64,000 nucleotides of DNA from Salinibaculum sp. SYNS191 (lineage in GTDB: Archaea > Halobacteriota > Halobacteria > Halobacteriales > Haloarculaceae): contig NZ_CP147838.1 of NCBI RefSeq assembly GCF_037338445.1, forward strand, positions 2,976,001 to 3,040,000. The letters run 5' to 3'. Both the position numbers and the translations under genes were made by a program. Shown piece by piece: positions 33,650 to 42,112 of the stretch (positions are counted from its first letter, which is position 1; the number at the start of each line of letters is the position of its first letter). A model generated the notes under the pieces. That model was not told the DNA's origin and did no database searches. It saw only the letters and a program-made list of their open reading frames with translations.

Positions 33650-33801
33650 ATGACTTACGAACCGCCGCCCCGACCGGCGACCTTCTCGGAAGAGGTCGTC
33701 GACACCCTCAGGCCACACCAGACCGTCTTTGGGACGTTGCCCACTACGCCGAGGAGTTGGATGCGTACAAAGCTCGCGAGGCCCGGTCGAAGAGAGGATG
33801 A
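33650..33801 (+). pseudogene. Frameshifted small haloarchaeal protein (first of a pair)
   Basis: The ATG at 33650 opens MTYEPPPRPATFSEEVVDTL, which then loses frame around 33705-33712. In the next frame the expected continuation TPDRLWDVAHYAEELDAYKA, then REARSKRG and a stop, is intact. Joining the two gives a normal-looking protein of about 50 residues seen in many haloarchaea, usually just before a small winged-helix gene. A single-base change therefore breaks it. It overlaps the next frame by an ATGA. Confidence 0.65.
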
Positions 33802-33965
33802 CCACCGAAAGTGAGCAGTCCGAGATTCCCGATGAGATGTCTTCCGAGGAGGCAAGGCAGTATCTCATCTGGTTCCTCGGCCGCGAAGACTTCGCCGGGC
33901 CCGCGGAAATCTACAGAGGAACTCGCCACCGAACAGAATGCAGCTGGGCTGAATTGAGGCGCTAA
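33798..33965 (+). pseudogene. Frameshifted partner gene (second of the pair)
   Basis: It starts MTTESEQSEIPDEMSSEEAR, then QYLIWFLGREDFAGPAEIY, like the small acidic or HTH-type haloarchaeal partner proteins. After AEIY the frame slips: the expected continuation EELATEQNAAGL is found one frame over. The product as read ends RGTRHRTECSWAELRR. Both members of the pair being frameshifted points to relaxed selection after mobile elements arrived. Confidence 0.6.
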
Positions 33966-34043
33966 GCCCATTTCCTCAACGACTGCGCGACGCGAGTGAG
34001 TCAAAATACAGCTGTTTTTCTCCGCCGGAAGTGATGAGATGTC

Positions 34044-34092
34044 GCTGGGGCGCGCCGGCGAGAACGCCCCAGCCCTCGGGGAGCATCTCCCC
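34044..34092. other. Two adjacent strong hairpins upstream of the secretion module
   Basis: Hairpin 1 has a perfect 9-bp stem GCTGGGGCG (34044-34052) with CGCCCCAGC (34065-34073) and a 12-nt loop. Hairpin 2 follows at once: GGGGAG-CAT-CTCCCC (34078-34092). They could be a structured RNA, a transcription end signal, or part of a DNA transfer or replication origin. No T-run follows them, which argues against a simple terminator. Confidence 0.5.
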
Positions 34093-34184
34093 CCTACGCC
34101 GCAACTTCTGTTGTCGTATCCATCGCCATTTCTTTATTTTCTCGCAGCTATATCGCTACTATCTGGCTTTTATCCATTCCTACA

Positions 34185-34200
34185 ACCGCTAAATTTAAGC
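34185..34200 (+). promoter_or_regulatory. Probable promoter (BRE/TATA) of the conjugation-like operon
   Basis: The sequence accgctaaatttaagc has a TATA-like tttaag with an A-rich BRE-like stretch before it. Transcription would begin about 25 bp downstream, near 34224, leaving a leader of about 75 bases before the ATG at 34299. Confidence 0.45.
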
Positions 34201-34298
34201 CAGTGGCTGTAACGGGTGAGTTGACTCTCAGCAAATGAGGCACGCGGCTCGTTTCACTGCGATTGAAACACGCCGTGACAGGACCCGGTGACATACAG

Positions 34299-34706
34299 AT
34301 GGAAGATTCAGTCCCCAATTCGGATGCATCGTCGAACCGATCTCTTCGCAGGCGGTCCCGCTTGCTCTGGATGCGATTGCTCACAGCAGCACTCCTCAGC
34401 GTGGTTGCTATCGACCCGGCGCTTGCCCAGTCGACTGGCTCGGCGTTTTGCTCGACGGACATGGCCCAGACCGTCAAGAACCTCTTTACGCTCATCCAGT
34501 TCGGCGGCCCGCTCATCGGGGGCGTCATTGCGCTCGCGGCGACGGTCGCCACGCCGGCGACGCCCCGAGCTGACCGCAAAAAGGAGATGAAAGAAATGCG
34601 CAATCAGGCGATTATCTGGGGCGTCATCGTTGCGCCGCTCGGGACGGCAATCCTGCAGTTCCTCCTCAACAACGTCGTCGCTGGAGGCGCGAGTTGCGGG
34701 TTCTAA
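34299..34706 (+). CDS. VirB2/TrbC-like small membrane protein
   Basis: A 135-residue protein. A long signal-like start (RSRLLWMRLLTAALLSVVAI, then DPALAQSTG, with an ALA-Q cut site) is followed by two hydrophobic helices (FGGPLIGGVIALAATVAT and IIWGVIVAPLGTAILQFLL) joined by a charged loop (PRADRKKEMKEMRNQ). Two Cys flank the mature protein (FCSTD and ASCGF). This is the layout of VirB2/TrbC pilin-like subunits. I start at 34299, though an in-frame TTG lies at 34263. It is the first gene of a tightly packed run to 41844 and overlaps the next gene by 13 bp. Confidence 0.65.
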   Translation: MEDSVPNSDASSNRSLRRRSRLLWMRLLTAALLSVVAIDPALAQSTGSAFCSTDMAQTVKNLFTLIQFGGPLIGGVIALAATVATPATPRADRKKEMKEMRNQAIIWGVIVAPLGTAILQFLLNNVVAGGASCGF

Positions 34707-36475
34707 GCGGGCTCATTCGAGGGTTCCTCCTCACCAGTCTTGCAGTTGCAACGCTCACGATTGCTGTCTCACAGTCCATTGCGCATCCACCCGAGAAGCC
34801 AGAACACGGCCTCAACGAGACGACGTACTGGCCGCTCTGGTCGGGTGATGAAGAGGTCTCGAATGCGACCACGCTCCGCGCCCGTCTGGGCAACGAGACG
34901 ACGGCGATGGCCGAACTCGCAGCGATGACCGACATCCCCTTTGCAGACCCACTGCAGGCCGTCGAGGCGTGGAACCTGGCCGACCATCGTGACTTTCCCC
35001 AGACCGACGCGATGACGTCCGTACACCCCGTAGGTATCACGCTCGCAGACGGGCAGTTCGTCCGCGACGCCTACGCGGCCGTATTCAGCGTCCAGCCATC
35101 GACTCGTGGCCGACTCTCGGCCACCGACCAGCCGCTGTACGTTGCGCCCAACGGCACGCTACTGGGGACGATCGACTACCGGGTTGTGATCCCCGAGAAC
35201 ACATCTTCGGTGGACCGACGCGTCGAGTGGACGCTCAAGCGCCACGCGATCAATGCGACGCGGTTGCTCGTGGATGGGGCTGTCGAGTCACGCTCGTCAG
35301 GTTCGAACACACCGCGACTGTCGTATACGGAGCTTGCAGAATACACCGGGTCGACGCATACGCTTGCCCTCGAAGCAGACGTTGCTGTTGCACTCGAACA
35401 GACGGTCAGTGAGTGTACTGCCTGGACAAACGCGTCGACGGTAAATTCCACCTCGAATACGACTGTCTCCACTACTAACTCGCAGTCTGGGCCTACCTCG
35501 AGAGCTTGCACGAACTGGGAGGTGACGGTCACAGAGCACGCAGAGTCTCTCACCGTCCGCGATGCGGTCGAGGTGACCGTGTATACGCTGTCGGTGTCGG
35601 GCTTTCAGACCCGCTACCCTGATGGCGATCTCGGAGTGGTCGTCTACAAGAACCAACCGTGGCTGGGCTATGAAGCACCCACTGGCTCGGTCCGGGGAAG
35701 CTGGCGGTTCTACTCCGCACGCGAGACCGGCTGGGATACGCTCGCCGAGACGTCTTCGTCGGGAAGCACGCTGAGACACTCGCCATTGCACCCCTTGCAG
35801 GTGACCGCGTTTCCGATGGAGACTGGCCCGACTCCCGCACCTCGGGCGAACGTTTCCCTGATAGAGAGCTTCGGTGTGAACACGACGGCTCCAACGCTGC
35901 CTCCGAATGTTCAGCTAGATGTTCCCGAGGATTCCTACACAGCGAGTTACGGGCTTGCCTCTCGGCTTCATGCCGCGAATTATTCGCTTTCTCGTCTCAG
36001 CGCACTCGGACTCGTCCGCGGTGTCGAAACTTCGCTTCGCCCCGAGTCATTCAGTGAGATTCCCTTCCATCGCAGCAATCTCTCACTCGACGTACTGAAC
36101 GCCTCGGCGGAGACGACCACCGTCCGGGTTTCACTCCGGGATCGGGAGACTGGCGACCCGATCGAGACGCAGTCACGGGAGGGGTACGTCCTGGTGGATG
36201 GCCAGCGCATCAACACGACAGCGAACGGGACAGCACTGGTGACACTCGCCGGCGACAGGACCAGCGTGTCTGCACGCTACGAGCCAGAACGGTGGTGGGA
36301 TGTGAACCCCGCTTACACGGGCGATTCCACCATCGTCTACACGGGTGGGTCGACACTGCAGGTGCTCTCGGTACTCTATCAGACGAGTATTCCGATTGGC
36401 CTGTTCCTGGTCGCTGTCTTTCTCATCGACCGTATCACCGGCTGGGATATCTGGCCACCCTGGGGGCGGGTCTGA
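34694..36475 (+). CDS. Membrane-anchored extracellular protein of the secretion module
   Basis: A 593-residue protein with a signal peptide (LIRGFLLTSLAVATLTIAVS) and a single C-terminal membrane helix (IPIGLFLVAVFLIDRITGWD). The long exterior part is rich in Asn-X-Ser/Thr sequons (NETT, NATT, NTTV and more) and Ser/Thr. The region before the anchor (TVRVSLRDRETGDPI...NGTALVTL) looks like a beta-sandwich. The likely TTG start at 34694 overlaps the preceding gene, indicating coupled translation. No bacterial family matches by eye; it may be an archaeal outer component of the DNA-transfer apparatus or a contact or adhesion protein. The next gene begins 1 bp after the stop. Confidence 0.65.
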   Translation: MRVLSGLIRGFLLTSLAVATLTIAVSQSIAHPPEKPEHGLNETTYWPLWSGDEEVSNATTLRARLGNETTAMAELAAMTDIPFADPLQAVEAWNLADHRDFPQTDAMTSVHPVGITLADGQFVRDAYAAVFSVQPSTRGRLSATDQPLYVAPNGTLLGTIDYRVVIPENTSSVDRRVEWTLKRHAINATRLLVDGAVESRSSGSNTPRLSYTELAEYTGSTHTLALEADVAVALEQTVSECTAWTNASTVNSTSNTTVSTTNSQSGPTSRACTNWEVTVTEHAESLTVRDAVEVTVYTLSVSGFQTRYPDGDLGVVVYKNQPWLGYEAPTGSVRGSWRFYSARETGWDTLAETSSSGSTLRHSPLHPLQVTAFPMETGPTPAPRANVSLIESFGVNTTAPTLPPNVQLDVPEDSYTASYGLASRLHAANYSLSRLSALGLVRGVETSLRPESFSEIPFHRSNLSLDVLNASAETTTVRVSLRDRETGDPIETQSREGYVLVDGQRINTTANGTALVTLAGDRTSVSARYEPERWWDVNPAYTGDSTIVYTGGSTLQVLSVLYQTSIPIGLFLVAVFLIDRITGWDIWPPWGRV

Positions 36476-36476
36476 G

Positions 36477-37340
36477 ATGCGTCGGGATTCAACTCGCCTG
36501 ACGCGGCGACAGCTCCTCCGGGTCGGTCTTGGCACGGGTGTGCTCGGTCTTGCTGGGTGTGGTGAGACGACGGGTGGGCAGAACACGCAGTCACCTTCGC
36601 CGAAAGAGGACACCATCTTTGAGCGCGTTGCAGTCGACGGCGACTTTCTGGTCGTGGAGATTGCTGAGGACAGCCAACTTTCTGCGGTGAATCTGATCGC
36701 ACCGGATGGAACCTTGTACGGCCAGCAAGCAGTGGAGCCGGGTGTTCGCACTGTCCGGTTTCGACTCATCGAGCTTGAACTCTCACAGTCGACGCATTAT
36801 CCACCCGGTAAGTACGAACTCGCTGCTGTCGAAGATGACGTCATAGAATCTCGGACTTTGGAGTTGAGGCCTGATCTTCGAATACGGGAGATCAGACAGT
36901 ACTCCGGGAGCGATTCGACGGACAATGCTCGCTTGGCTGTCGATGTTGAGAATACCGGGACTGCACCGACCTGGATCTACGATATCGCCTACCGAGACGC
37001 TCCATATCAAGAAGCGAATGATGAAATCAGTACTTATCTCAATATTCCACGTCTTATAGAACCAGACGACATCGCAGACCTAATTGTTAGACCTGGAGGC
37101 AGGCGTCTCTACGTTGGGCAGGAGCAACCACTTCGTTTCACAGGTGAAGATGAGCCTGATTGTGGCGTTTCAGTTGATATAACAATTATCCTCGGTACAG
37201 GGTCTGGGGACTCTGTTGACCAGCGTCTTCGCGTAGATCTTGATGGTTCCCCAGAACCGCTGGGACTGGGACGTGGCTACACCTGTAGTAATGGGAGTGT
37301 CCAGATTCTGGACACTCACTCTTCTGAGGAGGCTCTCTAA
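36477..37340 (+). CDS. Tat-exported lipoprotein of the secretion module
   Basis: A 287-residue protein. The start MRRDSTRLTRRQLLRVGLGT has a twin-arginine motif (TRRQLLR) and leads to a lipobox LGLAGCG with the acceptor Cys near residue 26. Export folded through Tat and lipid anchoring are standard in haloarchaea. The mature part has beta-rich segments (VDGDFLVVEIAEDSQLSAVN and ARLAVDVENTGTAPTWIYDI) and ends with Cys residues (DCGVSVD, YTCSNG). VirB-type systems of other lineages often have a lipoprotein (VirB7-like); here the role is inferred from position only. It lies 1 bp after the previous gene and 2 bp before the next. Confidence 0.75.
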   Translation: MRRDSTRLTRRQLLRVGLGTGVLGLAGCGETTGGQNTQSPSPKEDTIFERVAVDGDFLVVEIAEDSQLSAVNLIAPDGTLYGQQAVEPGVRTVRFRLIELELSQSTHYPPGKYELAAVEDDVIESRTLELRPDLRIREIRQYSGSDSTDNARLAVDVENTGTAPTWIYDIAYRDAPYQEANDEISTYLNIPRLIEPDDIADLIVRPGGRRLYVGQEQPLRFTGEDEPDCGVSVDITIILGTGSGDSVDQRLRVDLDGSPEPLGLGRGYTCSNGSVQILDTHSSEEAL

Positions 37341-37342
37341 TT

Positions 37343-38686
37343 ATGGGGGCACTTGGTGACGCGATTATCGGTGCGATACAGGAACTATTGGAACTTCTCT
37401 TCAGTCCGATCACGAAACTCATAGAAGAACAGGGACAGGAAATCCTCCATCTCATCGTAGATACTCCCCATCCAAACTCCGTCTTCAGCGAACCAACCAA
37501 CGGCCCCTGGCCGGGAATCTATGACTACTACTGGGATATCTGGATGCCGATCGTGCTCTTTCTCTGGGCTGCGATGATCGGGGTAGTCATCTTCTTCGAG
37601 TCGACGAGTTACCTCTTCGGGAGTTACCACCGCTCGAAACTCAAACGTCGGGCCTTCTCCGGGTTGCTCGGCATCCTCTCGTGGTGGTGGCTCGCAGCCC
37701 TCTCTCTTCGATTCATGGACGCACTGACAGCGCTCATCATCCCGAGTCTGTCGAACATTTCGCTGTTCGAGACGCTATCGTTCACTGCCATGGGGACGCT
37801 CGGACTGGTGGTCTCGCTCTCGGTTGACCTGATTCTCTTCTTGCTCATCGGCATCATCTACGTCATGCGCCAGGTGGTGCTGTACCTCTTTGTCCTGTTG
37901 ATGCCACTGCTGATCGTCTTCTGGATTCCCGGCGTCGGGCCCTTTGTGCTCGTCTCGCGATTCATGCAGCGTCTGGCAGGCTTTTTCGTCCCTTTCTTGT
38001 TCATGACGGTGCCGGTTGCACTGCTCTTTCGTCTCGGTGGCATCCTCGGGTCGAATTTCGGACTCTCGCTCTCGGGCTTCGGTGCGTGGCTGCTAGCGCT
38101 CATCATCCCCCTGGTGGCCGTGCTCTCGCCGTTCATTCTCGTCTGGCAAGCGGGTGCGCTGTTCTTCATGGCCGACCGCGCTATGAGTCACGCTTCGAGT
38201 GTCAGAGCACGCAATCGCGTCCAGAGCGTCCAGACTCGCAGTCAAGAGGCACGCTACGGTGGTCGGAATTTCTCCCGTGGCCTTCGGGGGGACGCGGCCG
38301 TGAGACCCGACGGCCAGATGGTCATCAACTCCGGGCAGTCCCGCGCTCACGCTGCGGGGTCGCGTATGCGCTCTGCCGGAGCGGGTATTCGTGGTGTGGT
38401 CAACTCGGGTGACCGCGGCGGCGGCAACAGCGGCAACAGCGGTGGGAACGGTGGTGGTGGGAACAGCGGCGGCAACAGCGCCAGCGGTGCTGGACGGAGT
38501 GGTGGGAGTACAGATGGTGGCGGTAGTGACAGTACTCGCAATGGGAGTTCCGATACACCGAGCGAGCGGACGACGAACTTCGAGAATCTTCGCGGGAGAC
38601 ACCGCTCTGATTCCTCGCCTCGCCAACGCACTCCGCCCGAGAACGACAGGCGGCGAGACGACGAGCGGCCGTGGTACATCAACTGA
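37343..38686 (+). CDS. VirB6/TrbL-like polytopic membrane protein with Gly/Ser/Asn-rich tail
   Basis: A 447-residue protein. Residues about 60-295 hold six or so membrane helices (for example IVLFLWAAMIGVVIFFE, LGLVVSLSVDLILFLLIGII, VLYLFVLLMPLLIVFWI, FGAWLLALIIPLVAVL), the layout of VirB6/TrbL channel proteins. A soluble tail from about 300 is low in complexity: a Gly/Ser/Asn run (about 355-405, NSGNSGGNGGGGNSGGNS) followed by a basic and acidic end. The tail could be a flexible linker reaching into the cytoplasm. The stop is immediately followed by the next gene. The downstream PrgI and VirB4 partners support a secretion-channel role. Confidence 0.75.
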   Translation: MGALGDAIIGAIQELLELLFSPITKLIEEQGQEILHLIVDTPHPNSVFSEPTNGPWPGIYDYYWDIWMPIVLFLWAAMIGVVIFFESTSYLFGSYHRSKLKRRAFSGLLGILSWWWLAALSLRFMDALTALIIPSLSNISLFETLSFTAMGTLGLVVSLSVDLILFLLIGIIYVMRQVVLYLFVLLMPLLIVFWIPGVGPFVLVSRFMQRLAGFFVPFLFMTVPVALLFRLGGILGSNFGLSLSGFGAWLLALIIPLVAVLSPFILVWQAGALFFMADRAMSHASSVRARNRVQSVQTRSQEARYGGRNFSRGLRGDAAVRPDGQMVINSGQSRAHAAGSRMRSAGAGIRGVVNSGDRGGGNSGNSGGNGGGGNSGGNSASGAGRSGGSTDGGGSDSTRNGSSDTPSERTTNFENLRGRHRSDSSPRQRTPPENDRRRDDERPWYIN

Positions 38687-38698
38687 GTGTGCGTAGAT

Positions 38699-39712
38699 AT
38701 GCAAGAACGAGACCCAGCAAAACGGATTCCGAAATCGATTGGCACAGACGCGAACCTGGTCGGAACCTACACCCTCTCAGATGCAGCCGTTGCGCTCTTT
38801 CCGGGTGTGATCGTCATTTTGCTCACGCAGGCAGTCCTGCCCTCCGACCTCTCAGTGATGGGTTACAGCATCCAGACGCTCACCATCCCGCTCGCGACTG
38901 TTGCGATTGCCGTGGGCGCTATCTTCGTCTATCTCACGCCGGCATATCTGTCGAGTATCGACTGGCTCGTGACGATCATCGGGTATCAGCGCAAATCCGA
39001 ACGCATCGCTCACGAGGAGGCGAAGAAGTACACTACCATCGAGCGCGTGTATCCCGACCGGGGTGCAATTGAGCGCACCGACGGGGCGTTCGTAGGGCTG
39101 GTTCAGGTCGAGCCACCGACGATGGCACTCGCAACAGACGAGGAGTGGGAACAGAAGACAGATTCGTTCATCGACTTCCTGAACACGGTCATTGAGTTTC
39201 CCATCCAGATTTACTCCACGACGCAGGCGTTCCCCGTCGATGAGTATCTCGCACGCTATGAATCACGACTCACAGACGCTGACGTCCAGGCGAATCCAGC
39301 GCTCGCAACACTCATCGAGAACTACGTCGAGTGGTATCGCACCGACCTCGCTGACCGTCGCATGACCATTCGTGATCACTACGTCATCGTCTCGGTCACC
39401 CCCGAAGAAGTCCAGTTCACGCGCGAGAGTCACGCCCAGAAACTGGCTAGGCTTCCAGTCGTTGGCCTGTTCATTCAGGTGTGGTTCGGGCCAGAGCGCG
39501 AGGATGAACACAACGCGATGTTCGAGGCACTCGATGAACGCCTGCGTCGCGTCCAGCGCGGCCTCCGTGGCATCGATGGCTGTAACGCTCACCGCGTCGA
39601 GGCAACGGACGCGACCGCACTCATCGCCGAATTCTGGTCCGGTGATGACTTCGCACACGACGACCTCTCGCGTGTTCTACGAACGCGGCCACTCGTTGGA
39701 GGGACGCGATGA
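38699..39712 (+). CDS. PrgI/VirB3-like membrane protein of the secretion module
   Basis: A 337-residue protein started at the ATG at 38699; an in-frame GTG at 38687 is also possible. Two close membrane helices occur near residues 25-75 (VALFPGVIVILLTQAVL and IPLATVAIAVGAIFVYLTPA), as in PrgI/VirB3. The rest is soluble, with GAFVGLVQVEPPTMALATDE and IRDHYVIVSVTPEEVQFTRE, which resembles the N-terminal domain that precedes VirB4 ATPases. It thus looks like VirB3 fused to part of the VirB4 head, with the motor encoded by the next gene, which it overlaps by 4 bp (ATGA). Confidence 0.78.
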   Translation: MQERDPAKRIPKSIGTDANLVGTYTLSDAAVALFPGVIVILLTQAVLPSDLSVMGYSIQTLTIPLATVAIAVGAIFVYLTPAYLSSIDWLVTIIGYQRKSERIAHEEAKKYTTIERVYPDRGAIERTDGAFVGLVQVEPPTMALATDEEWEQKTDSFIDFLNTVIEFPIQIYSTTQAFPVDEYLARYESRLTDADVQANPALATLIENYVEWYRTDLADRRMTIRDHYVIVSVTPEEVQFTRESHAQKLARLPVVGLFIQVWFGPEREDEHNAMFEALDERLRRVQRGLRGIDGCNAHRVEATDATALIAEFWSGDDFAHDDLSRVLRTRPLVGGTR

Positions 39713-41844
39713 TTCGAAAGTGGCTCTCTCGGGGACAGGACAGCAGTGAGGAGACTGACGATGCAGACCGCGCTACGGCGTCTGGTCCGCAAGAGACTGA
39801 GATGGAGTCAGAGTCAGAGTCAGAGTCGGAGTCCGAGGCAGAGGCTGAGACTGGCACTGGCTTCTCGACGAAGGATGGCCAGTTCACCATCTCACACGAG
39901 CCATCGGAGGCCCCACTGGATTCCATTCCGGATATTCACAAGACGGTCGTGACGCCGTCGACGATCACTCGCAAACCCGATGCCATCCGGACGGGTTCTC
40001 AGTGGACGCGCTCGCTCTGGGTTGGTGAGTATCCAGATGCACCCATGGATGGCCTTTTCGAGAACCTGTACTCGACTGCTGAAACCCGCTCGACAGATAT
40101 CTCGATGCACATCCGCCCGCGGAATACGCAGGCCACGCTCAGCTCGCTGGAGAACAAGATCGAAGACCTGCAGGCGGATTTCGAGTATCTCTCCGAGAAA
40201 CACCGGGCAGGTGCCCGAGGCATCAAAAAAGACCTCGAAGACCACCAGGACATGTACGACGTGTTGCGCAACACGTCGATGAAGGCCTTCGATACGTCAA
40301 TGTACCTCACCGTTCGCGGGGATACTCGCGAGGAGATTCCCTCGGAAGGCGTCGTGAATACGGCCCAGCGCTCGCCGGCGAATCTAACGCCCGTGACGCC
40401 GCGGTGGTCACAACTGGAGACGCTCATTTCTGCGAGCCCGGTGGGGGTCAATCGCCTGAACGAGTCACTCGATGCCACCACGCCGATGCTCGGCGGTGCC
40501 GTTGGCGCCATGTTCCCTTTCGTCGCCGGTGCTGTTGCCGAACCCGGCATCGAATACGGGACGTATGCGTTGAATGAGAGTCCCCTGATTCTGGATCGCT
40601 TCAACCGCGAGACGGGCTACTGTACGATGGTGATCGGCAAACTCGGGGCTGGCAAGTCCTTCTCGACGAAGCTCCAGCTCGTCCGTCGGGCGATGTACGA
40701 CGACGAGACACTGCTCATCATGCTCGACCCACTCGCCGGGTTTGCGGGTGTCAACGACGTCCTCGGCGGCGAGCGTATCACTGTTGGCGGGACGCGTGGA
40801 TTCAATCCCCTGGAGTTACAGCCCACGCCGACAGACATCCTCAAAGCCGCTCCCGACCTGGACCCGTGGGGCGAGCAGATTGCGTGGGTGATGACCTTCT
40901 TCGATACGTTCTTCGCCCACGTTGCGAACAACCCGCTGAGCGAGCAGAAACAGACGCTTCGCCGGGCAATCCAGCAAGCCTACGAGAATCAGGGCATCAC
41001 GCGTGACCCGGCAACGCACGACCGCGAGTCACCAACAGTCCGGGACGTTATCTCGGTGCTCGAAGACATGCTCGCGGACCCGGCCTCGTTCGGGTATGCC
41101 ACGGCTGGCGAGCAAGAGAGCGTCAAAGACGATGCACAGTCGCTGTTGAAAGACCTCCGACCGTCATTCCGCGAGGACGGCGACCTGGCGAATCTGGCCG
41201 AGGCGACGGAGTTCGATTTCGACTCGAACGTGATGTATCTCGACTTGCACCAAGAGGAGGGCGCCCGTGGACGAACGGAGACCAGCCTGATGATGTCGGT
41301 GTTGTTCAACGCAGTCTACGAGCGTGCAAAACAGACGGAAAAGCGTGTCATCTTCGTCATCGACGAGGCGCACTATCTGATGAACGATGCCACCTCGTTA
41401 GAATTCCTGGAGACGGCCGTGCGCCACAGCCGCCATTACGACCTCTCTCTGCATTTCATCACGCAGACCGGTGGGGAGTTCGCACTGACGCCGGAAGCCC
41501 GGACCATTGCGAGTCTGTGCTCGATGACGCTCATTCATCGCGTCGATGAGGAGGCCGAGAAACTCGCGGAGTGGTTCGGGTTGAGCGAGCGGGAGGTGAA
41601 TTGGGTGCGAACGGCGAAGGCAGGTAACGACGAAGACCAGTACTCAGAGGGCTTGCTCGGGATCGACGAAGAGGGCTGGTTTCCGTTGCGGATTCGCGCC
41701 AGTGCGTTCGAAGCTGCCGTTATCTCGGGTGAAGAACGGATCGAGGGGACTAGTGCGACTCCAACAGATTCGAACGACTCGACGACGGTGGACGTTGGGA
41801 CGAACGGTCACCGGACCGATGGGTCGAGTGTCTCACCTCGGTGA
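39709..41844 (+). CDS. VirB4-type secretion/conjugation ATPase
   Basis: A 711-residue motor. After an acidic Glu/Ser repeat (ESESESESESEAEAE, about 34-47) and an N-terminal domain to about 290, the P-loop is VIGKLGAGKSFST (308-320). Walker B is RVIFVIDEAHYLM (546-558), and the sensor region is LHFITQTGGEF. The C-terminal EEAEKLAEWFGLSEREVNWV is typical of VirB4/TraC. VirB4 powers assembly of type IV secretion channels. This is the last large gene of the packed operon from 34299. A short TnpB-type right-end structure begins 87 bp after its stop. The coupling motor that would complete the machine may be the gene at 8056-11910. Confidence 0.9.
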   Translation: MIRKWLSRGQDSSEETDDADRATASGPQETEMESESESESESEAEAETGTGFSTKDGQFTISHEPSEAPLDSIPDIHKTVVTPSTITRKPDAIRTGSQWTRSLWVGEYPDAPMDGLFENLYSTAETRSTDISMHIRPRNTQATLSSLENKIEDLQADFEYLSEKHRAGARGIKKDLEDHQDMYDVLRNTSMKAFDTSMYLTVRGDTREEIPSEGVVNTAQRSPANLTPVTPRWSQLETLISASPVGVNRLNESLDATTPMLGGAVGAMFPFVAGAVAEPGIEYGTYALNESPLILDRFNRETGYCTMVIGKLGAGKSFSTKLQLVRRAMYDDETLLIMLDPLAGFAGVNDVLGGERITVGGTRGFNPLELQPTPTDILKAAPDLDPWGEQIAWVMTFFDTFFAHVANNPLSEQKQTLRRAIQQAYENQGITRDPATHDRESPTVRDVISVLEDMLADPASFGYATAGEQESVKDDAQSLLKDLRPSFREDGDLANLAEATEFDFDSNVMYLDLHQEEGARGRTETSLMMSVLFNAVYERAKQTEKRVIFVIDEAHYLMNDATSLEFLETAVRHSRHYDLSLHFITQTGGEFALTPEARTIASLCSMTLIHRVDEEAEKLAEWFGLSEREVNWVRTAKAGNDEDQYSEGLLGIDEEGWFPLRIRASAFEAAVISGEERIEGTSATPTDSNDSTTVDVGTNGHRTDGSSVSPR

Positions 41845-41930
41845 ATGCAACGAGAGGCATTGAGGAGAGACGCTGCTAGACGAGGTTTGTCTCCGTTCTC
41901 TCCATCATCTACAGGCGGAACAGGCCGAGT

Positions 41931-42009
41931 GCCTCGGGGTCGTACGGAAATCTCCGAGGTCCGTGATGACGAGACGCCGAAGGCGTCTCGAACCACTTGA
42001 CCCCGAGGC
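41931..42009 (+). ncRNA. Orphan TnpB right-end structure (omega-RNA scaffold-like), copy A
   Basis: An 11-bp outer stem GCCTCGGGGTC (41931-41941) with GACCCCGAGGC (41999-42009) encloses two inner arms. One is a weakened hairpin near 41944-41962; the other is a perfect hairpin GAGACGCC-GAA-GGCGTCTC (41971-41989). It is the inverted homologue of 44902-44978, which follows a deleted TnpB. No TnpB frame lies upstream here. In TnpB elements such structures form the 3' part of the guide RNA; RNA expression here is not shown. Confidence 0.55.
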
Positions 42010-42112
42010 GGTTCACACGCTGTTCGAGGAAAGTCTTAGTGTCTCTCGCCTCGAAGCGTGGGTAGCGCAACTCGACGTCAAAGACGCGTATGAACGACTC
42101 AAACGTGCGTGA
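41966..42112 (+). CDS. Short ORF overlapping the right-end structure
   Basis: A 48-residue frame from an ATG inside the right-end structure: MTRRRRRLEPLDPEAVHTLF, then EESLSVSRLEAWVAQLDVKD and AYERLKRA. From LDPEAV onward it looks like an amphipathic helical protein end, so the DNA beyond 42009 may be the 3' remainder of a host gene into which an element inserted. The phrase LDPEAVH also recurs in a frame at 43597. It overlaps the next ORF by 23 bp. Translation is uncertain. Confidence 0.35.
   Translation: MTRRRRRLEPLDPEAVHTLFEESLSVSRLEAWVAQLDVKDAYERLKRA

Noticed and set aside
39800..39850. The gagtcagagtcagag-type run as a regulatory repeat
   Set aside because: It encodes an acidic Glu/Ser stretch in the VirB4 protein, a common coding low-complexity tract in halophiles.
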